Below, one piece after another: positions 20,665 through 30,127 of a stretch of 64,000 nt of DNA. This stretch comes from Peribacillus glennii (lineage in GTDB: Bacteria; Bacillota; Bacilli; Bacillales; DSM-1321). The notes below the pieces were generated by a model, which was not told where the DNA came from, did no database searches, and saw only the letters and a list, made by a program, of their open reading frames with translations. Numbering within the stretch: the stretch's first letter is position 1; each line of letters opens with the position of its first letter. The position numbers and the translations under genes are program-made. Location: the NCBI RefSeq assembly GCF_003429105.1, contig NZ_QVTD01000006.1:62001-126000 (forward strand). Reading direction: 5' to 3'.

Positions 20665-20731
20665 CAGGATGTGGGTTACTTAAAGCGAAGATAAATGGAT
20701 GTGGCGCACTTAGTCAGTGTTCTGCTTCATC
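20665..20731 (+). repeat. Dispersed repeat, family 2 (ftsZ-spoIIGA gap)
   Basis: It contains GGATGTGGCGCACTTAGTCA then GTGTTCTGCTTCAT at 20697-20730. A shorter partial copy (AGGATGTGGGTTACTTAA) lies at 20667-20684. Related copies lie at 39339, 47611 and 49749, all on the plus strand. The 485-base gap from 20334 to 20818 otherwise holds the spoIIG promoter and the ftsZ terminator. The B. subtilis bpr gene that sits here is absent. Confidence 0.65.
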
Positions 20732-20762
20732 AGAAAAGAATATTTAACACTTTACTTGGAGC

Positions 20763-20795
20763 AAAAAAAAGCTGTCCATTGTTTGGACAGCTTTT
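20763..20795 (-). terminator. Terminator after ftsZ
   Basis: The minus strand reads AAGCTGTCC-AAACAAT-GGACAGCTT followed by a run of T, about 25 bases past the ftsZ stop. Confidence 0.93.
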
Positions 20796-20818
20796 GTTAT
20801 AAAAGTGGATTATGAGTT

Positions 20819-21961
20819 TTAACGGCGTCTGTTCCGGTTGCGCAGGAATGCTGGAATGTCCAGGGCGTCTTCAGCCTGGCTGCCTGCATTGCTACTGTTC
20901 CTGACAGGCTCGTTTATTTCCTCGCGCTTTACTTCGCGTTTTACCGGCTGTGCCTGCGGCCTTGACTGGCCGAATGACGGACGGTTCGTTTGGCGTGGCT
21001 GGATTTCGGCTTCATTAAAGCCTGTTGCAATCACAGTCACGACGATTTCATCCTTCAAGTTTTCATTGATGACAGATCCGAATATCATGTTCACATCCTG
21101 GTCAGAGGCAGTCGCCACAATATCAGCTGCTTCCTGGACTTCAAAGAGGCTAAGGTTTGTGCCTCCTGTAATATTCATCAATACGCCTTGCGCCCCGTCG
21201 ATCGAGGTTTCCAACAGCGGGCTTGAAATGGCTTTTTTCGCTGCTTCTGCCGCACGGTTTTCTCCGGATGAAATGCCGATGCCCATTAATGCAGAGCCTT
21301 TGTTGGACATAATCGTTTTAACATCTGCAAAATCCAGATTGATTAATCCCGGTACAGCGATCAAATCTGAAATGCCTTGTACACCCTGGCGGAGTACATT
21401 ATCTGCTTCACGGAATGCTTCCAGCATCGGTGTGCTTTTGTCCACAATTTCGAGAAGGCGGTCATTTGGGATGACGATCAACGTATCAACGGCTTCCTTC
21501 ATTGAAGAAATGCCTCCCTGTGCCTGGGTGGCGCGCTTGCGTCCTTCAAATGTGAAAGGTCGGGTTACAACCCCCACCGTCAAAGCTCCCAAATCCTTCG
21601 CAATCTGTGCGATGACCGGTGCAGCTCCAGTTCCTGTGCCTCCGCCCATTCCGGCAGTTACGAACACCATATCAGCGCCGCGAAGCGCTTCCTCGATCTG
21701 TTCCTTGCTTTCTTCGGCAGCCTTCTTCCCTACTTCCGGATTGGCACCCGCACCAAGTCCGCGAGTCAGCTTGCCGCCAATCTGCATTTTTATTTCAGCT
21801 TTTGATAGATTAAGAGCCTGGGCATCTGTATTGACCGAAATGAATTCAACACCCTGGACGCCATGCTCGATCATACGGTTCACGGCATTGTTTCCGCCGC
21901 CGCCGACGCCAATGACTTTTATTGTAGCTAATTGATCTAAATTAGAATCAAACTCTAACAT
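20819..21961 (-). CDS. ftsZ: Cell division GTPase FtsZ
   Basis: It is the tubulin-like GTPase that forms the Z ring. The 380-residue protein has the nucleotide-binding [14 protein letters not shown] near residue 20, the tubulin signature [15 protein letters not shown] near 105, and the C-terminal peptide [13 protein letters not shown] that binds FtsA and SepF. Start ATG at 21961. It follows ftsA by 39 bases and ends at a strong terminator. Confidence 0.98.
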   Translation of the reverse strand: MLEFDSNLDQLATIKVIGVGGGGNNAVNRMIEHGVQGVEFISVNTDAQALNLSKAEIKMQIGGKLTRGLGAGANPEVGKKAAEESKEQIEEALRGADMVFVTAGMGGGTGTGAAPVIAQIAKDLGALTVGVVTRPFTFEGRKRATQAQGGISSMKEAVDTLIVIPNDRLLEIVDKSTPMLEAFREADNVLRQGVQGISDLIAVPGLINLDFADVKTIMSNKGSALMGIGISSGENRAAEAAKKAISSPLLETSIDGAQGVLMNITGGTNLSLFEVQEAADIVATASDQDVNMIFGSVINENLKDEIVVTVIATGFNEAEIQPRQTNRPSFGQSRPQAQPVKREVKREEINEPVRNSSNAGSQAEDALDIPAFLRNRNRRR

Positions 21962-22000
21962 TGCAATCCTCCTAAATTAACGAATTCCTGTCACTTGCGC

Positions 22001-23293
22001 TCACTCAAAAAAGTAGCCTATGATCTTCTTGAATTTAGACTCGCCTTTTTCGGTCTGTTTCTTTTCAGGCCGTTCCTTCGGCTGAGAGGCAGGCTTCGGA
22101 TTTCTCGGTTCACTTTTGTCATACGAAGCACTTTGTTCAGCAGGCTCCATACTGTTTTTATTCATTCTGCCCTTTTTACAGGCATGCTTAATCAGTCCTA
22201 CGGCAGTTGTAAATTGCGGTTCACGTACACCGATATAATTCGGCTCGGCAGTCCTCACCCGATTCTGGAATACATATTGTGCAAGTTCAAGCACGCCAGG
22301 CATCTTCACGACTCCACCGGTAAGCACAAAGCCGCTTGGTACATCCTGGTATCCTAATCTTCCCAGCTCTTCCTGGATAATTTCAAAGATTTCCGTCATG
22401 CGGGCCTCTATGATTTCCGAAATCATAAGCTGATTGCAGGGCTGCTGCTGGTCGCTGCCGATGATCGGGATATTGAACACATCATCCTCCCGGGCATCGT
22501 CATAGAAAGCATGTCCATGTTTGAGTTTGATTTTTTCGGCATCTTCCATCGTAGTCCGCAGAACGATTGATAAATCCTTCGTAATCGTATCGCCGCCGAT
22601 TGGGATGACTGTCGTGTATTTCAGATGCCCTTCCTCGAAGATCGCCAGAGTGGTAGAGCCGCCTCCGATGTCAACGAGCGCCACACCCAGTTCTTTCTCA
22701 TCTTTTGAAAGGACAAGGGATCCCGCTGCCAAAGGCTGCAATGCTATGTCGGTAATTTCCAGCCCTGCCCTCTCTACGCAGCGCAGGGTATTATGTAATA
22801 ATGTCCGAAGCCCGGTAACAAGGATCCCCCTCATTTCGAGACGGACGCCAATCATTCCCCGTGGGTCGCTGATTTCGTCCAATTCGTCCACTTTATAATA
22901 TATCGGCAAGATATCTATGATTTCCCTGTCTGAAGGAATCGTAATTAATTCCGCCGCTTCCCTTACCCGTTGGACATCGTGTTCTGTAATCTCCTTGTTC
23001 TCGCTTGACACGGCAACGACACCATGGCATGGCTGTAACGTCACGTGGTTGCCGCTTATGCCGACAACTACTTTTTTGATATCCATCCCGACCATTCTTT
23101 CAGCCTGTTCCACTGCCCGCTGGATGGAATGGACCGTTTCATCTATTCCGACGATCGAACCCTTTTTTAAGCCTTCGGATTTTACATTTCCCACGCCAAT
23201 GATGTTAAGTGTGTCATTGACCATTTCCCCAATGATAACTTTTACACTGGATGTACCGATGTCAAGACTTACGTATATTTCATTGCTGCTCAT
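22001..23293 (-). CDS. ftsA: Cell division protein FtsA
   Basis: It is an actin-like ATPase that tethers FtsZ filaments to the membrane. The 430-residue protein begins MSSNEIYVSLDIGTSSVKVI (phosphate 1 motif) and has VDIGGGSTTLAIFEEG (phosphate 2). It ends in a charged linker and a short amphipathic membrane-targeting helix (KFKKIIGYFFE). The frame is open 40 codons further. I chose ATG 23293, placed 7 bases after AAAGGAGGTG. A roughly 700-base upstream gap supplies room for its own promoters. Confidence 0.96.
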   Translation of the reverse strand: MSSNEIYVSLDIGTSSVKVIIGEMVNDTLNIIGVGNVKSEGLKKGSIVGIDETVHSIQRAVEQAERMVGMDIKKVVVGISGNHVTLQPCHGVVAVSSENKEITEHDVQRVREAAELITIPSDREIIDILPIYYKVDELDEISDPRGMIGVRLEMRGILVTGLRTLLHNTLRCVERAGLEITDIALQPLAAGSLVLSKDEKELGVALVDIGGGSTTLAIFEEGHLKYTTVIPIGGDTITKDLSIVLRTTMEDAEKIKLKHGHAFYDDAREDDVFNIPIIGSDQQQPCNQLMISEIIEARMTEIFEIIQEELGRLGYQDVPSGFVLTGGVVKMPGVLELAQYVFQNRVRTAEPNYIGVREPQFTTAVGLIKHACKKGRMNKNSMEPAEQSASYDKSEPRNPKPASQPKERPEKKQTEKGESKFKKIIGYFFE

Positions 23294-23726
23294 TCCATGG
23301 CACCTCCTTTTAGAATAGAAACCTATCAATTTCGAAAAACAAATGTATGTGTGAATGAACCTATAGTATATAGAATAGTATACCCGTATACAAATTACTA
23401 CTGGAAATACCATATGATCGTGCGATACATAATGATTGATGGAAAAATTAAAAGTTTTATGGATAACGGTAAAATTTCAGCTTTTTATCCTTTTTTTATT
23501 CGTTCACGTTCTGCTGTTTCCCTTTAAAAACCTTTATTTTTTTCCGGCTTTTTACCTGTTTAGCCCTTGAATAACAATATCTGCCTTGTTGTTGCCAGCA
23601 GTTCATCAAACCCTGCCAGGAAAGGCAAACTTACGTCTAAGTACAAGTCTACACCAAGATGCACGCCTAAGAAAAGCTAAACTTGCAGTAAAGCATATTA
23701 TAAAGAATAGCGGAAGCTCCTTTTGC
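23294..23726. other. Intergenic region upstream of ftsA
   Basis: No gene is visible on either strand. It is AT-rich near ftsA, with palindromic GTATAC-GG-GTATAC around 23380-23395 that may belong to a promoter region. In B. subtilis ylxW, ylxX and sbp lie between divIB and ftsA; none is here. Confidence 0.6.
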
Positions 23727-23958
23727 AAGGAAAGTCGACTAACCACTTCAACATCCTTTAAAAGCTACCGCTTTCCTTCGTGCGATGTATCGCTGCAGCA
23801 GTGTTCCTTATCCTGTGGTAAACGTCGACGTCAGCACATCTTTGGAAGTCCGACCAGAAATAAGGCGCACCTGGCAGGAGGGCCAACCAAGTAAGGAAAT
23901 TCAGCTAGAAGCCGTCACGTCCTGTGACGAACGCTGACGTCACCACTTGCTGTGGAAG
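23727..23958 (+). repeat. Dispersed repeat, family 1 (composite copies)
   Basis: Three joined units are visible. The first (from about 23727) shares AAGGAA..TCGACTAAC, AAAAGCTA.CGCTTTC and TTCGTGCGATG with 51941-52059. The second (about 23809-23853) has TCCTGTGGTAAACGTCGACG and TTTGGAAGTCCGA. The third (23914-23957) has CGTCAC-GTCCT-GTGACG and CACCACTTGCTGTGGAAG, like the pyrP-leader copy. No reading frame spans it. Confidence 0.72.
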
Positions 23959-23992
23959 CCAAAGCTTTCCTTGTGAGGCCAGCCGTATTGCT

Positions 23993-24790
23993 TTAACTGT
24001 CCCCGGCTCTTGTTTGGCCTTCCTTTTGATTGTTTGGGGCCGGCTTGTCAAACGCCTTGAAATAAGAACCTACTTCAAGGTCGATGACTCCTTTTATGTC
24101 TGGATCCAATTGGCTGATGATTGATGGGTAATGCACCAGTTTTTCGGATAGTGTACGGCTGGTTGCACTGACTTCAAAGCCGTCGTTCATGTACATCGTA
24201 ATATGATAGATGTCCGTTTTTGTAGAAGCTTCATGAATCTCGGATATCGAATTCAATATCTCCTGGGGAAGCTGTTCAAGCTCACCAAGAAGCTGATTTA
24301 GCTTGTTGCCTTCCCCAAAACCGACAAGCACCGGTGCATAAACCGGAATATCCCCTTTTTTTATGGGCCCTAAAATTTCGCCATTCTCAAGAATGGGCAG
24401 GAATCTTCCCTCCTTGGCCATGTATGCGATGCGGTTTCTTTCGTTGATCTTTATGACCACGGAATTCGGGATTTTGGCTCTGATTTCCGCTGTTTTGATT
24501 TCCGGATTTGATTTAATGTTTTCTATGCTTTGCTTTTTATTGATTTTCCAGATACTCGTATCATTTGTCAATCTGCTGAGCCGGACAACCTCCTCTTGCG
24601 AAATATACCGGTTGCCCACTACCGTGATCGAACGGATATGGCTAAGTGGAGAGAGAAAATACATAACGGAAGCAATAAGCACGAAGAATATCGAAAGCAA
24701 GGCAATCAACCGCCTGTTTGCCTTCCTTTTTCTTATTTGTTTAAGCTTGGGGATGCGATCTTCAATGGAAACCACTTTCCCTTTCTCCAT
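23993..24790 (-). CDS. divIB: Cell division protein DivIB (FtsQ)
   Basis: It is a bitopic division protein that works with DivIC and FtsL. The 265-residue protein has a basic cytoplasmic N-terminus (about 1-30), one membrane segment (LIALLSIFFVLIASVMYFL) and an extracellular POTRA domain beginning HIRSITVVGNRYISQEEVVR near residue 50. An FtsQ/DivIB beta domain follows. It sits after murB as in B. subtilis. Confidence 0.95.
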   Translation of the reverse strand: MEKGKVVSIEDRIPKLKQIRKRKANRRLIALLSIFFVLIASVMYFLSPLSHIRSITVVGNRYISQEEVVRLSRLTNDTSIWKINKKQSIENIKSNPEIKTAEIRAKIPNSVVIKINERNRIAYMAKEGRFLPILENGEILGPIKKGDIPVYAPVLVGFGEGNKLNQLLGELEQLPQEILNSISEIHEASTKTDIYHITMYMNDGFEVSATSRTLSEKLVHYPSIISQLDPDIKGVIDLEVGSYFKAFDKPAPNNQKEGQTRAGDS

Positions 24791-24958
24791 CCTCGGAGTT
24801 CACCTCTTTCCCCGCGAAAAAAAGTGGATATATCTAAATACCCAATGCTTGGCCAAGCCGCAGATAAGGCCAAATGAAGCAGTGGTGCAGACTTGTGGCC
24901 AAGCTTTATCAGGATATCATTATACCACAATATTTGGATGTGAAAGTGCGGTTATTCG

Positions 24959-25867
24959 TTATTTCCGTCCAATTATTTCAACTTCCGTTTCCATCTTTAT
25001 GCGGAATTTATCATAAACGGTATCCTTAACATGCTGTATGAGCGCCAACACATCCTCGGCAGTTCCGCCTCCTACGTTGACAATAAAATTCCCATGCATT
25101 TCGGATATCATCGCTCCGCCTATTTTATGCCCTTTTAAACCGGCTTCTTCCACCAGCTTTCCGGCATGGTCCGGAAGCGGATTTCTGAAAATGCTGCCTG
25201 CGCACGGCAGATTGTATGGCTGCGTGTCTTTACGGTAATTCTTGTTGCTTTGCATTCTTTCCACAATTTCTTCGCGGTTGCCAGGTTCGAGGGTAAATAC
25301 GGCCTCTACCACGATCCCCGGCCTCTTTGTCTGCAGCACGGATGTCCGGTAGGAAAACTCCATTTCCTCATTCGTTAACCATTCAAGGCTTCCGTCTTCA
25401 AATAACACATATGCCTTTTTTAGTATTTTTGAAATGTCTGAACCGTGGGCACCCGCATTCATATAGACGGCTCCGCCTACCGAACCGGGTATTCCGCTTG
25501 CAAACTCCAGGCCGGAAAGCCCTTTTTTGCTGATTTGGACAGCAAGGCTTACCAAGGAAAAGCCAGCGCCTACAGTAAGTTCCGCTCCGTTTATGTCAAG
25601 GCTGTCAAGCCCTTTTCCGAGCTTGATCACGGCGCCTTCGATGCCCATATCCGATACAAGGAGATTGGAGCCTCTTCCGATGACAGTCCATTTCAAGCCG
25701 AACTCTTTAATGACCTCCATCGTTTTCCCTAGATTTCCGATTGATGACGGCTCAATGAAGAGATCTGCAGGACCCCCGATTTTCATTGTAGTATGGCTAG
25801 CCAAAGGTTCATTTTCGATAACCTTTCCTACCTGTAATGTTTTCAGTTTTTCAACTGCTTCTTTCAT
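24959..25867 (-). CDS. murB: UDP-N-acetylenolpyruvoylglucosamine reductase
   Basis: It reduces UDP-GlcNAc-enolpyruvate to UDP-MurNAc with NADPH and FAD. The protein is 302 residues. The FAD-binding motifs are [12 protein letters not shown] and [12 protein letters not shown]. The active-site region [20 protein letters not shown] and the C-terminal NFIVNVGGG are visible. Two adjacent ATG codons exist; I chose the second (25867), 6 bases after GGGAGG. It is a type II MurB by length. Confidence 0.96.
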   Translation of the reverse strand: MKEAVEKLKTLQVGKVIENEPLASHTTMKIGGPADLFIEPSSIGNLGKTMEVIKEFGLKWTVIGRGSNLLVSDMGIEGAVIKLGKGLDSLDINGAELTVGAGFSLVSLAVQISKKGLSGLEFASGIPGSVGGAVYMNAGAHGSDISKILKKAYVLFEDGSLEWLTNEEMEFSYRTSVLQTKRPGIVVEAVFTLEPGNREEIVERMQSNKNYRKDTQPYNLPCAGSIFRNPLPDHAGKLVEEAGLKGHKIGGAMISEMHGNFIVNVGGGTAEDVLALIQHVKDTVYDKFRIKMETEVEIIGRK

Positions 25868-25923
25868 CATTATCCTCCCAAGATAGTTGCCTATTAATGT
25901 TATGTGTATGCCGAACTTGTAAA

Positions 25924-27021
25924 TCAGTTCTTTTTTGACAGGTCCTTTATCACCTGATAAACCCTGTCGGCAGCATCCGGCATGCCGATGGCCCTTGCCG
26001 CGGTTTTCATGGCATCGAGTTTTTTTCCGTCGGTAATGACAGAGTCTATGGTCGCTATGAGTTTACTGCCGGTAAGCTCTTTTTCAAGGACAAGTTCAGC
26101 TGCACCATGGTCGCTTAGGGAACGGGCATTTTTTTCCTGATGATTATTCGTCACGTATGGACTCGGTATTAAAATACTCGGTATCCCCAGTACAGTCAAT
26201 TCCGCAAGAGTTGTAGCCCCTGCACGCGTGACCGCTAGATCTACTCCGGATAGAATTTCAGGCATATTATTCACATACGGCTTAATTACGACATTTTCGG
26301 GGTTGCCGATCATTTCGATCTCCCTGGCTACCTGTTCAAAATGGACCTCGCCAGTAACATACAAGACCTGGTAAGGCTTTTCGCGAAGCTCTGACATTAC
26401 CTTAAGGACGGCTTCATTAATCGGCCTGGCTCCCCTGCTTCCCCCAAAAACCAGGACAGTGGCCACACCCTGCTTCAACCCAAGCTTTCTTAAGCCTTCC
26501 TTTCCCTTATAGTTCAGGACCTCGGAGGCACGCGGATTTCCGGTCAGTACCGTTTTATTTTCCGGAAAGAATTGCTTCGCTTCTTCAAAACAAATGGCAA
26601 CCTTATCCACATACCTGCTCAGGAATTTGTTGGTCAACCCCGGTACGCTGTTTTGTTCATGGACAATGCAGGGTATGCCGAGTTTTGCTGCAGCGTAGAC
26701 TACGGGCCCGCATACATATCCGCCGGTGCCTATGACGGCGTCAGCCTGAAACTCTTTTAGCATTTTCTTGCTTTCACGGACTCCTTTTAGGAATCTCGCG
26801 ACTGTCCTCACGTTATCAAAAGACAGCTTCCGCTTGAAGCCGGTAATATGTATGGATTTAAACGGGATTTTTTCTCTTGTGACAATTTCCTTTTCAAGGC
26901 CTTTTTCAGTGCCGATATATAAAAAAGAGCTGTCTTTATCTTTGCTTTTAATTTCACGGACAAGAGCAAGGGCCGGATAAATATGGCCTCCTGTGCCGCC
27001 ACCACTGACAACAATCTTCAT
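25924..27021 (-). CDS. murG: MurG, lipid II-forming GlcNAc transferase
   Basis: It transfers GlcNAc to lipid I on the inner membrane face. The 365-residue GT-B enzyme begins with the glycine-rich loop [16 protein letters not shown]. It has [12 protein letters not shown] near 125 and the UDP-GlcNAc site [17 protein letters not shown] near 260. The upstream neighbour spoVE is separated by about 450 bases carrying a repeat element, so murG may have its own promoter. Confidence 0.97.
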   Translation of the reverse strand: MKIVVSGGGTGGHIYPALALVREIKSKDKDSSFLYIGTEKGLEKEIVTREKIPFKSIHITGFKRKLSFDNVRTVARFLKGVRESKKMLKEFQADAVIGTGGYVCGPVVYAAAKLGIPCIVHEQNSVPGLTNKFLSRYVDKVAICFEEAKQFFPENKTVLTGNPRASEVLNYKGKEGLRKLGLKQGVATVLVFGGSRGARPINEAVLKVMSELREKPYQVLYVTGEVHFEQVAREIEMIGNPENVVIKPYVNNMPEILSGVDLAVTRAGATTLAELTVLGIPSILIPSPYVTNNHQEKNARSLSDHGAAELVLEKELTGSKLIATIDSVITDGKKLDAMKTAARAIGMPDAADRVYQVIKDLSKKN

Positions 27022-27095
27022 CTTTTGTCACCCCAACATTGATCTGTATTAGAAAAACACGACTTAACGCAATGACGAAAGCCGATGTCTTTTCT

Positions 27096-27138
27096 TATAC
27101 TTTAATCCTTTAAAGAAATTGAACTTTCTTAAAGTATA
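27096..27138. repeat. Short inverted repeat, murG-spoVE gap
   Basis: TATACTTTAA (27096-27105) and TTAAAGTATA (27129-27138) form a perfect 10-base inverted repeat. The interior also pairs (TTTAAAG, GAAC/CTTTC parts). Function unknown; a weak hairpin upstream of murG. Confidence 0.55.
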
Positions 27139-27346
27139 AAAAGAGAAAAGTAAAGCCCTGTGGCGCTTTACCCTCTTATACTATAGTCTAAACAGCGGTT
27201 TGATGCCAAGTATTACTTACCTTTACCAGCAAAACCAATAACGGGAAAGAAGCCATGTAGCCGTGCTCGTTATTCTCAATTGAATACAATCCGGTTACAT
27301 ATTCCCTGTTTGATCCTAAGGAAAAATTCCTGCCATTTTCCAAAAA

Positions 27347-27463
27347 GAGGCTGACTCAGGAACAAAGGTGTCAGACCCCGCAACTCCAAAATTAGATCTA
27401 AACACTCATTTAAGATCTAATATAGAATGCTCCTTCGGTTCAGACCCCTTATGAGTCAGCCTC
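27347..27463. repeat. Dispersed repeat, family 3 (after spoVE)
   Basis: GAGGCTGACTCA (27347-27358) and TGAGTCAGCCTC (27452-27463) are perfect inverted ends. The inside holds TTAGATCT / AGATCTAA arms and GGTGTCAGACCCC with TTCAGACCCC. The whole aligns to 43300-43406 in the same overall plan. A smaller version of the ends forms the pbpB terminator. It probably terminates spoVE transcription. Confidence 0.75.
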
Positions 27464-27475
27464 TCTAACTTTTCA

Positions 27476-28576
27476 TTAATACCTGGAATATCTGCTTATA
27501 TTCAATAAAATGCCTATTGCCATGAGCATGAGAGTCAACGAAGAACCGCCGTAACTCAAGAAGGGGAGGGTAATTCCAGTAACAGGCATAAGGCCGGTTA
27601 CAACCCCTATATTGATCATCACCTGTATCGCCACCATGGCAATGATCCCGACCGCAAGAAAGCTGCCATATAAATCAGGTGCCCCTAATGCGATCCTTAT
27701 CCCCCTCCATAACAGAAGGGCAAATAAGAGAATGACAAGCGATCCCCCGATAAATCCCAGCTCCTCCGATAAAATCGCGAAAATGAAATCCGTCTGCGGC
27801 TCCGGAAGGTAGAAGAATTTCTGCCTGCTTTGCCCAAGCCCCAAGCCAAACAGCCCGCCGGGTCCAATCGCAAATAAGGACTGAATGATCTGGAACCCGC
27901 TGTTCTGGGGATCCTGCCATGGGTCCAGGAAAGAGGTGATCCTCTTGATCCGATAAGGAGCCGACAGAACCAACGCTGCAAAACCGGCTACACCCAAAAG
28001 TCCCAAGCCTGCAAAGTGGCTGATCCTTGCTCCTGAAATAAAAATCATGACGATACAAGTCCCGACCATAACAGTGCCCGTCCCTAAATCAGGCTGCAGC
28101 ATAATGATGCCGAACGCCAGGAAAACGAGGGAAAGCGAAGGCGCCAATCCTTTCCTGAATGAGGTGATCAGCTTTTGCCGTTCGGACAGGTATTTTGCAA
28201 GGAACATAATCATCGCGATTTTCATGAACTCGGAGGGCTGTATTGAAAAGGCGCCTACCCCAATCCAGCTGCGCGAGCCGTTCCTCTCCATCCCAATCCC
28301 TGGTATCAATACTGCAACCAACAGGACAAAACAGACAATAATAAGCGCCTTTGCCCATGTCCTCCATGTCCAGTAATCAATATTCATAATGAAAAACATC
28401 GCCGCCACACCGACACTGGCGAAAAGCATTTGCCTTTTTGCAAAGAAAAAGGAATCATCAAATTTGTAATCTGCCCAAATAGCGCTTGCGCTGTATACCA
28501 TAATGAGACCAATGGAAAGCAAGCTCAATGTCGCAATGATCAGAATCAGATCGGGGTTCGATTTTTTTAATGGCAC
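27476..28576 (-). CDS. spoVE: SpoVE, SEDS-family cortex glycosyltransferase
   Basis: It is a SEDS polymerase that works with SpoVD to make spore cortex peptidoglycan. The 366-residue protein has about ten membrane segments. It carries conserved SEDS text (MVYSASA, RNGSRSWIGVGAFSIQPSE, SEELGFIGG, GITLPFLSYGGSS). I chose GTG at 28576, 7 bases after AGAGGTG, because the ATG two codons earlier is too close to the site. The length then equals that of B. subtilis SpoVE. Confidence 0.93.
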   Translation of the reverse strand: MPLKKSNPDLILIIATLSLLSIGLIMVYSASAIWADYKFDDSFFFAKRQMLFASVGVAAMFFIMNIDYWTWRTWAKALIIVCFVLLVAVLIPGIGMERNGSRSWIGVGAFSIQPSEFMKIAMIMFLAKYLSERQKLITSFRKGLAPSLSLVFLAFGIIMLQPDLGTGTVMVGTCIVMIFISGARISHFAGLGLLGVAGFAALVLSAPYRIKRITSFLDPWQDPQNSGFQIIQSLFAIGPGGLFGLGLGQSRQKFFYLPEPQTDFIFAILSEELGFIGGSLVILLFALLLWRGIRIALGAPDLYGSFLAVGIIAMVAIQVMINIGVVTGLMPVTGITLPFLSYGGSSLTLMLMAIGILLNISRYSRY

Positions 28577-28665
28577 AGTCATACACCTCTAGGAAGATAT
28601 TAGAGCCGTTCCTCATGCCTGTATTGGCAAAGGACAGATAAAGACATCTGCCAATCCAAATCTGC

Positions 28666-28702
28666 GAAAAAAAAAGCGATAAAATGCCTTATCGCTTTTT
28701 CT
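28666..28702 (-). terminator. Terminator after murD
   Basis: The minus strand reads AAAGCGATAAG-loop-TTATCGCTTT followed by a run of T, between murD and spoVE. This separates spoVE from the upstream mur genes. Confidence 0.88.
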
Positions 28703-28774
28703 TTGGTGTCGAAGGAGGAAGAAAGTAGTGTTCTTCCTTTATGCAAAGCCCTGGAATGTTGGATGAACAAGCTC

Positions 28775-30127
28775 TTATTTCAGTTTATGCACCGCAGCCA
28801 TAAACATGTCTCCCCTTATCTCAAAACTTTTGTATTGGTCCCAGCTAGCACAAGCTGGGGAAAGGAGGATGACATCGCCCTCATCCGACAATTCGAAGGC
28901 GGCCGGCACGGCACTCTCCACATTATCGACACGTTTTATATTTGTTATTCCTGACTCCCGTGCAACACGTTCCAGTTTTTCGGCCGTTTGTCCAAACGTT
29001 ATGAGCGCCTTGACATTTGTGAAATACGGCTTCAACTCATCAAATTCATTACCCCTGTCAAGGCCGCCGGCGAGCAGGATAACCGGCTCCGTAAAGGAGG
29101 AAAGCGCCATGGATGCCGCCAAAATATTGGTAGCCTTTGAATCATTGTAGAATTTCCGATTCCCGACCGTCGCTACATATTGCGTCCGGTGCTCAACGCC
29201 TTGGAATGTGTTTAACACCTTCCTGATTGCTTCATTGGATACACCCTTTAGCTTACTGACGGCCACGGCAGCCAGGATATTTTCCAGGTTGTGCTTTCCG
29301 GGAAGCACAATTTCAGACGTGGATATAATTTTCTCACCCCGGAAGAAAACATATCCGTCTTCTATGTATGCCCCTTCCGGGAATTTTTTTACAGCGGAAA
29401 AAGGAACAGGCTCCGCTTTTGAACCTTTAGCGATTTCTGCAACTTCTGCCTGGTCGCCATTATAGACAAAAAAATCTTCCCCGCTCTGGTTCCTTGTGAT
29501 ATTTGCTTTCGCCGAAGCATATTCCTGCTTGGAGCCGTGATAATCAAGATGGGCGTCAAACAAGTTGGTCATCACGGCAATTTCCGGCTGAAACTCCTCC
29601 ACTCCCATAAGCTGGAAAGAGGAAAGCTCGATGACTATCGTATTTTCAGGTCGCGCCTGTTCAGCTACTCCGGATGCAACCGTGCCGATATTTCCTGCTA
29701 TCAACGGAAGTTTCCCGCCCTCTTTCAGCATTTCAAAAATCAGCGTAGTGGTTGTCGTTTTTCCGTTTGTTCCAGTGATCCCCACAAACGATGCCTCACT
29801 GACCTGATAGGCGAGCTCCACTTCGGTAATGACGTTAATGCCTTTTGCGATTGCGCCCTGGATGAGCGGATTTCTATAAGGGATGCCAGGATTCTTTACA
29901 ATCAATTCAAAGCCTTCATCCAGCAGTTCAATGGGATGGCTTCCGCAAATTACCTTTATGCCTTGTTGAAGCAGCCCTTGTGCTTCCGGGTTTTCCGATA
30001 AGGGCTTCATGTCGTTAACCGTTACGAACGCACCGAGCTTATGTAAAAGGGTTGCGGCACTGACGCCGCTTTTGGCGAGCCCCAGCACCAATATTTTTTT
30101 TCGTAGGTACTTATTTGTCTGTTTCAC
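28775..30127 (-). CDS. murD: UDP-MurNAc-L-alanine:D-glutamate ligase
   Basis: It adds D-glutamate to UDP-MurNAc-Ala. The 450-residue Mur ligase has an N-terminal Rossmann region ([17 protein letters not shown]), the ATP loop [14 protein letters not shown] near 120, the central YNDSKATN near 320, and a C-terminal [12 protein letters not shown]. The start is GTG at 30127, immediately after the mraY stop and following AGAGGTG. Confidence 0.97.
   Translation of the reverse strand: MKQTNKYLRKKILVLGLAKSGVSAATLLHKLGAFVTVNDMKPLSENPEAQGLLQQGIKVICGSHPIELLDEGFELIVKNPGIPYRNPLIQGAIAKGINVITEVELAYQVSEASFVGITGTNGKTTTTTLIFEMLKEGGKLPLIAGNIGTVASGVAEQARPENTIVIELSSFQLMGVEEFQPEIAVMTNLFDAHLDYHGSKQEYASAKANITRNQSGEDFFVYNGDQAEVAEIAKGSKAEPVPFSAVKKFPEGAYIEDGYVFFRGEKIISTSEIVLPGKHNLENILAAVAVSKLKGVSNEAIRKVLNTFQGVEHRTQYVATVGNRKFYNDSKATNILAASMALSSFTEPVILLAGGLDRGNEFDELKPYFTNVKALITFGQTAEKLERVARESGITNIKRVDNVESAVPAAFELSDEGDVILLSPACASWDQYKSFEIRGDMFMAAVHKLK

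Noticed and set aside
20838-21935. 365-residue plus-strand reading frame
   Set aside because: It is the complement of ftsZ in a long open antisense frame; no ribosome site or family similarity.
23586-23894. Reading frame of 102 residues within the divIB-ftsA gap
   Set aside because: It is built from dispersed repeats, has no ribosome site and looks like chance openness.
23727-23958. Possible CRISPR array because of repeated units
   Set aside because: Units are few, unequal, imperfect and not separated by unique spacers of constant length; no cas genes are near.
24363-25016. 217-residue plus-strand reading frame
   Set aside because: It is antisense to divIB and the end of murB, with no ribosome site.
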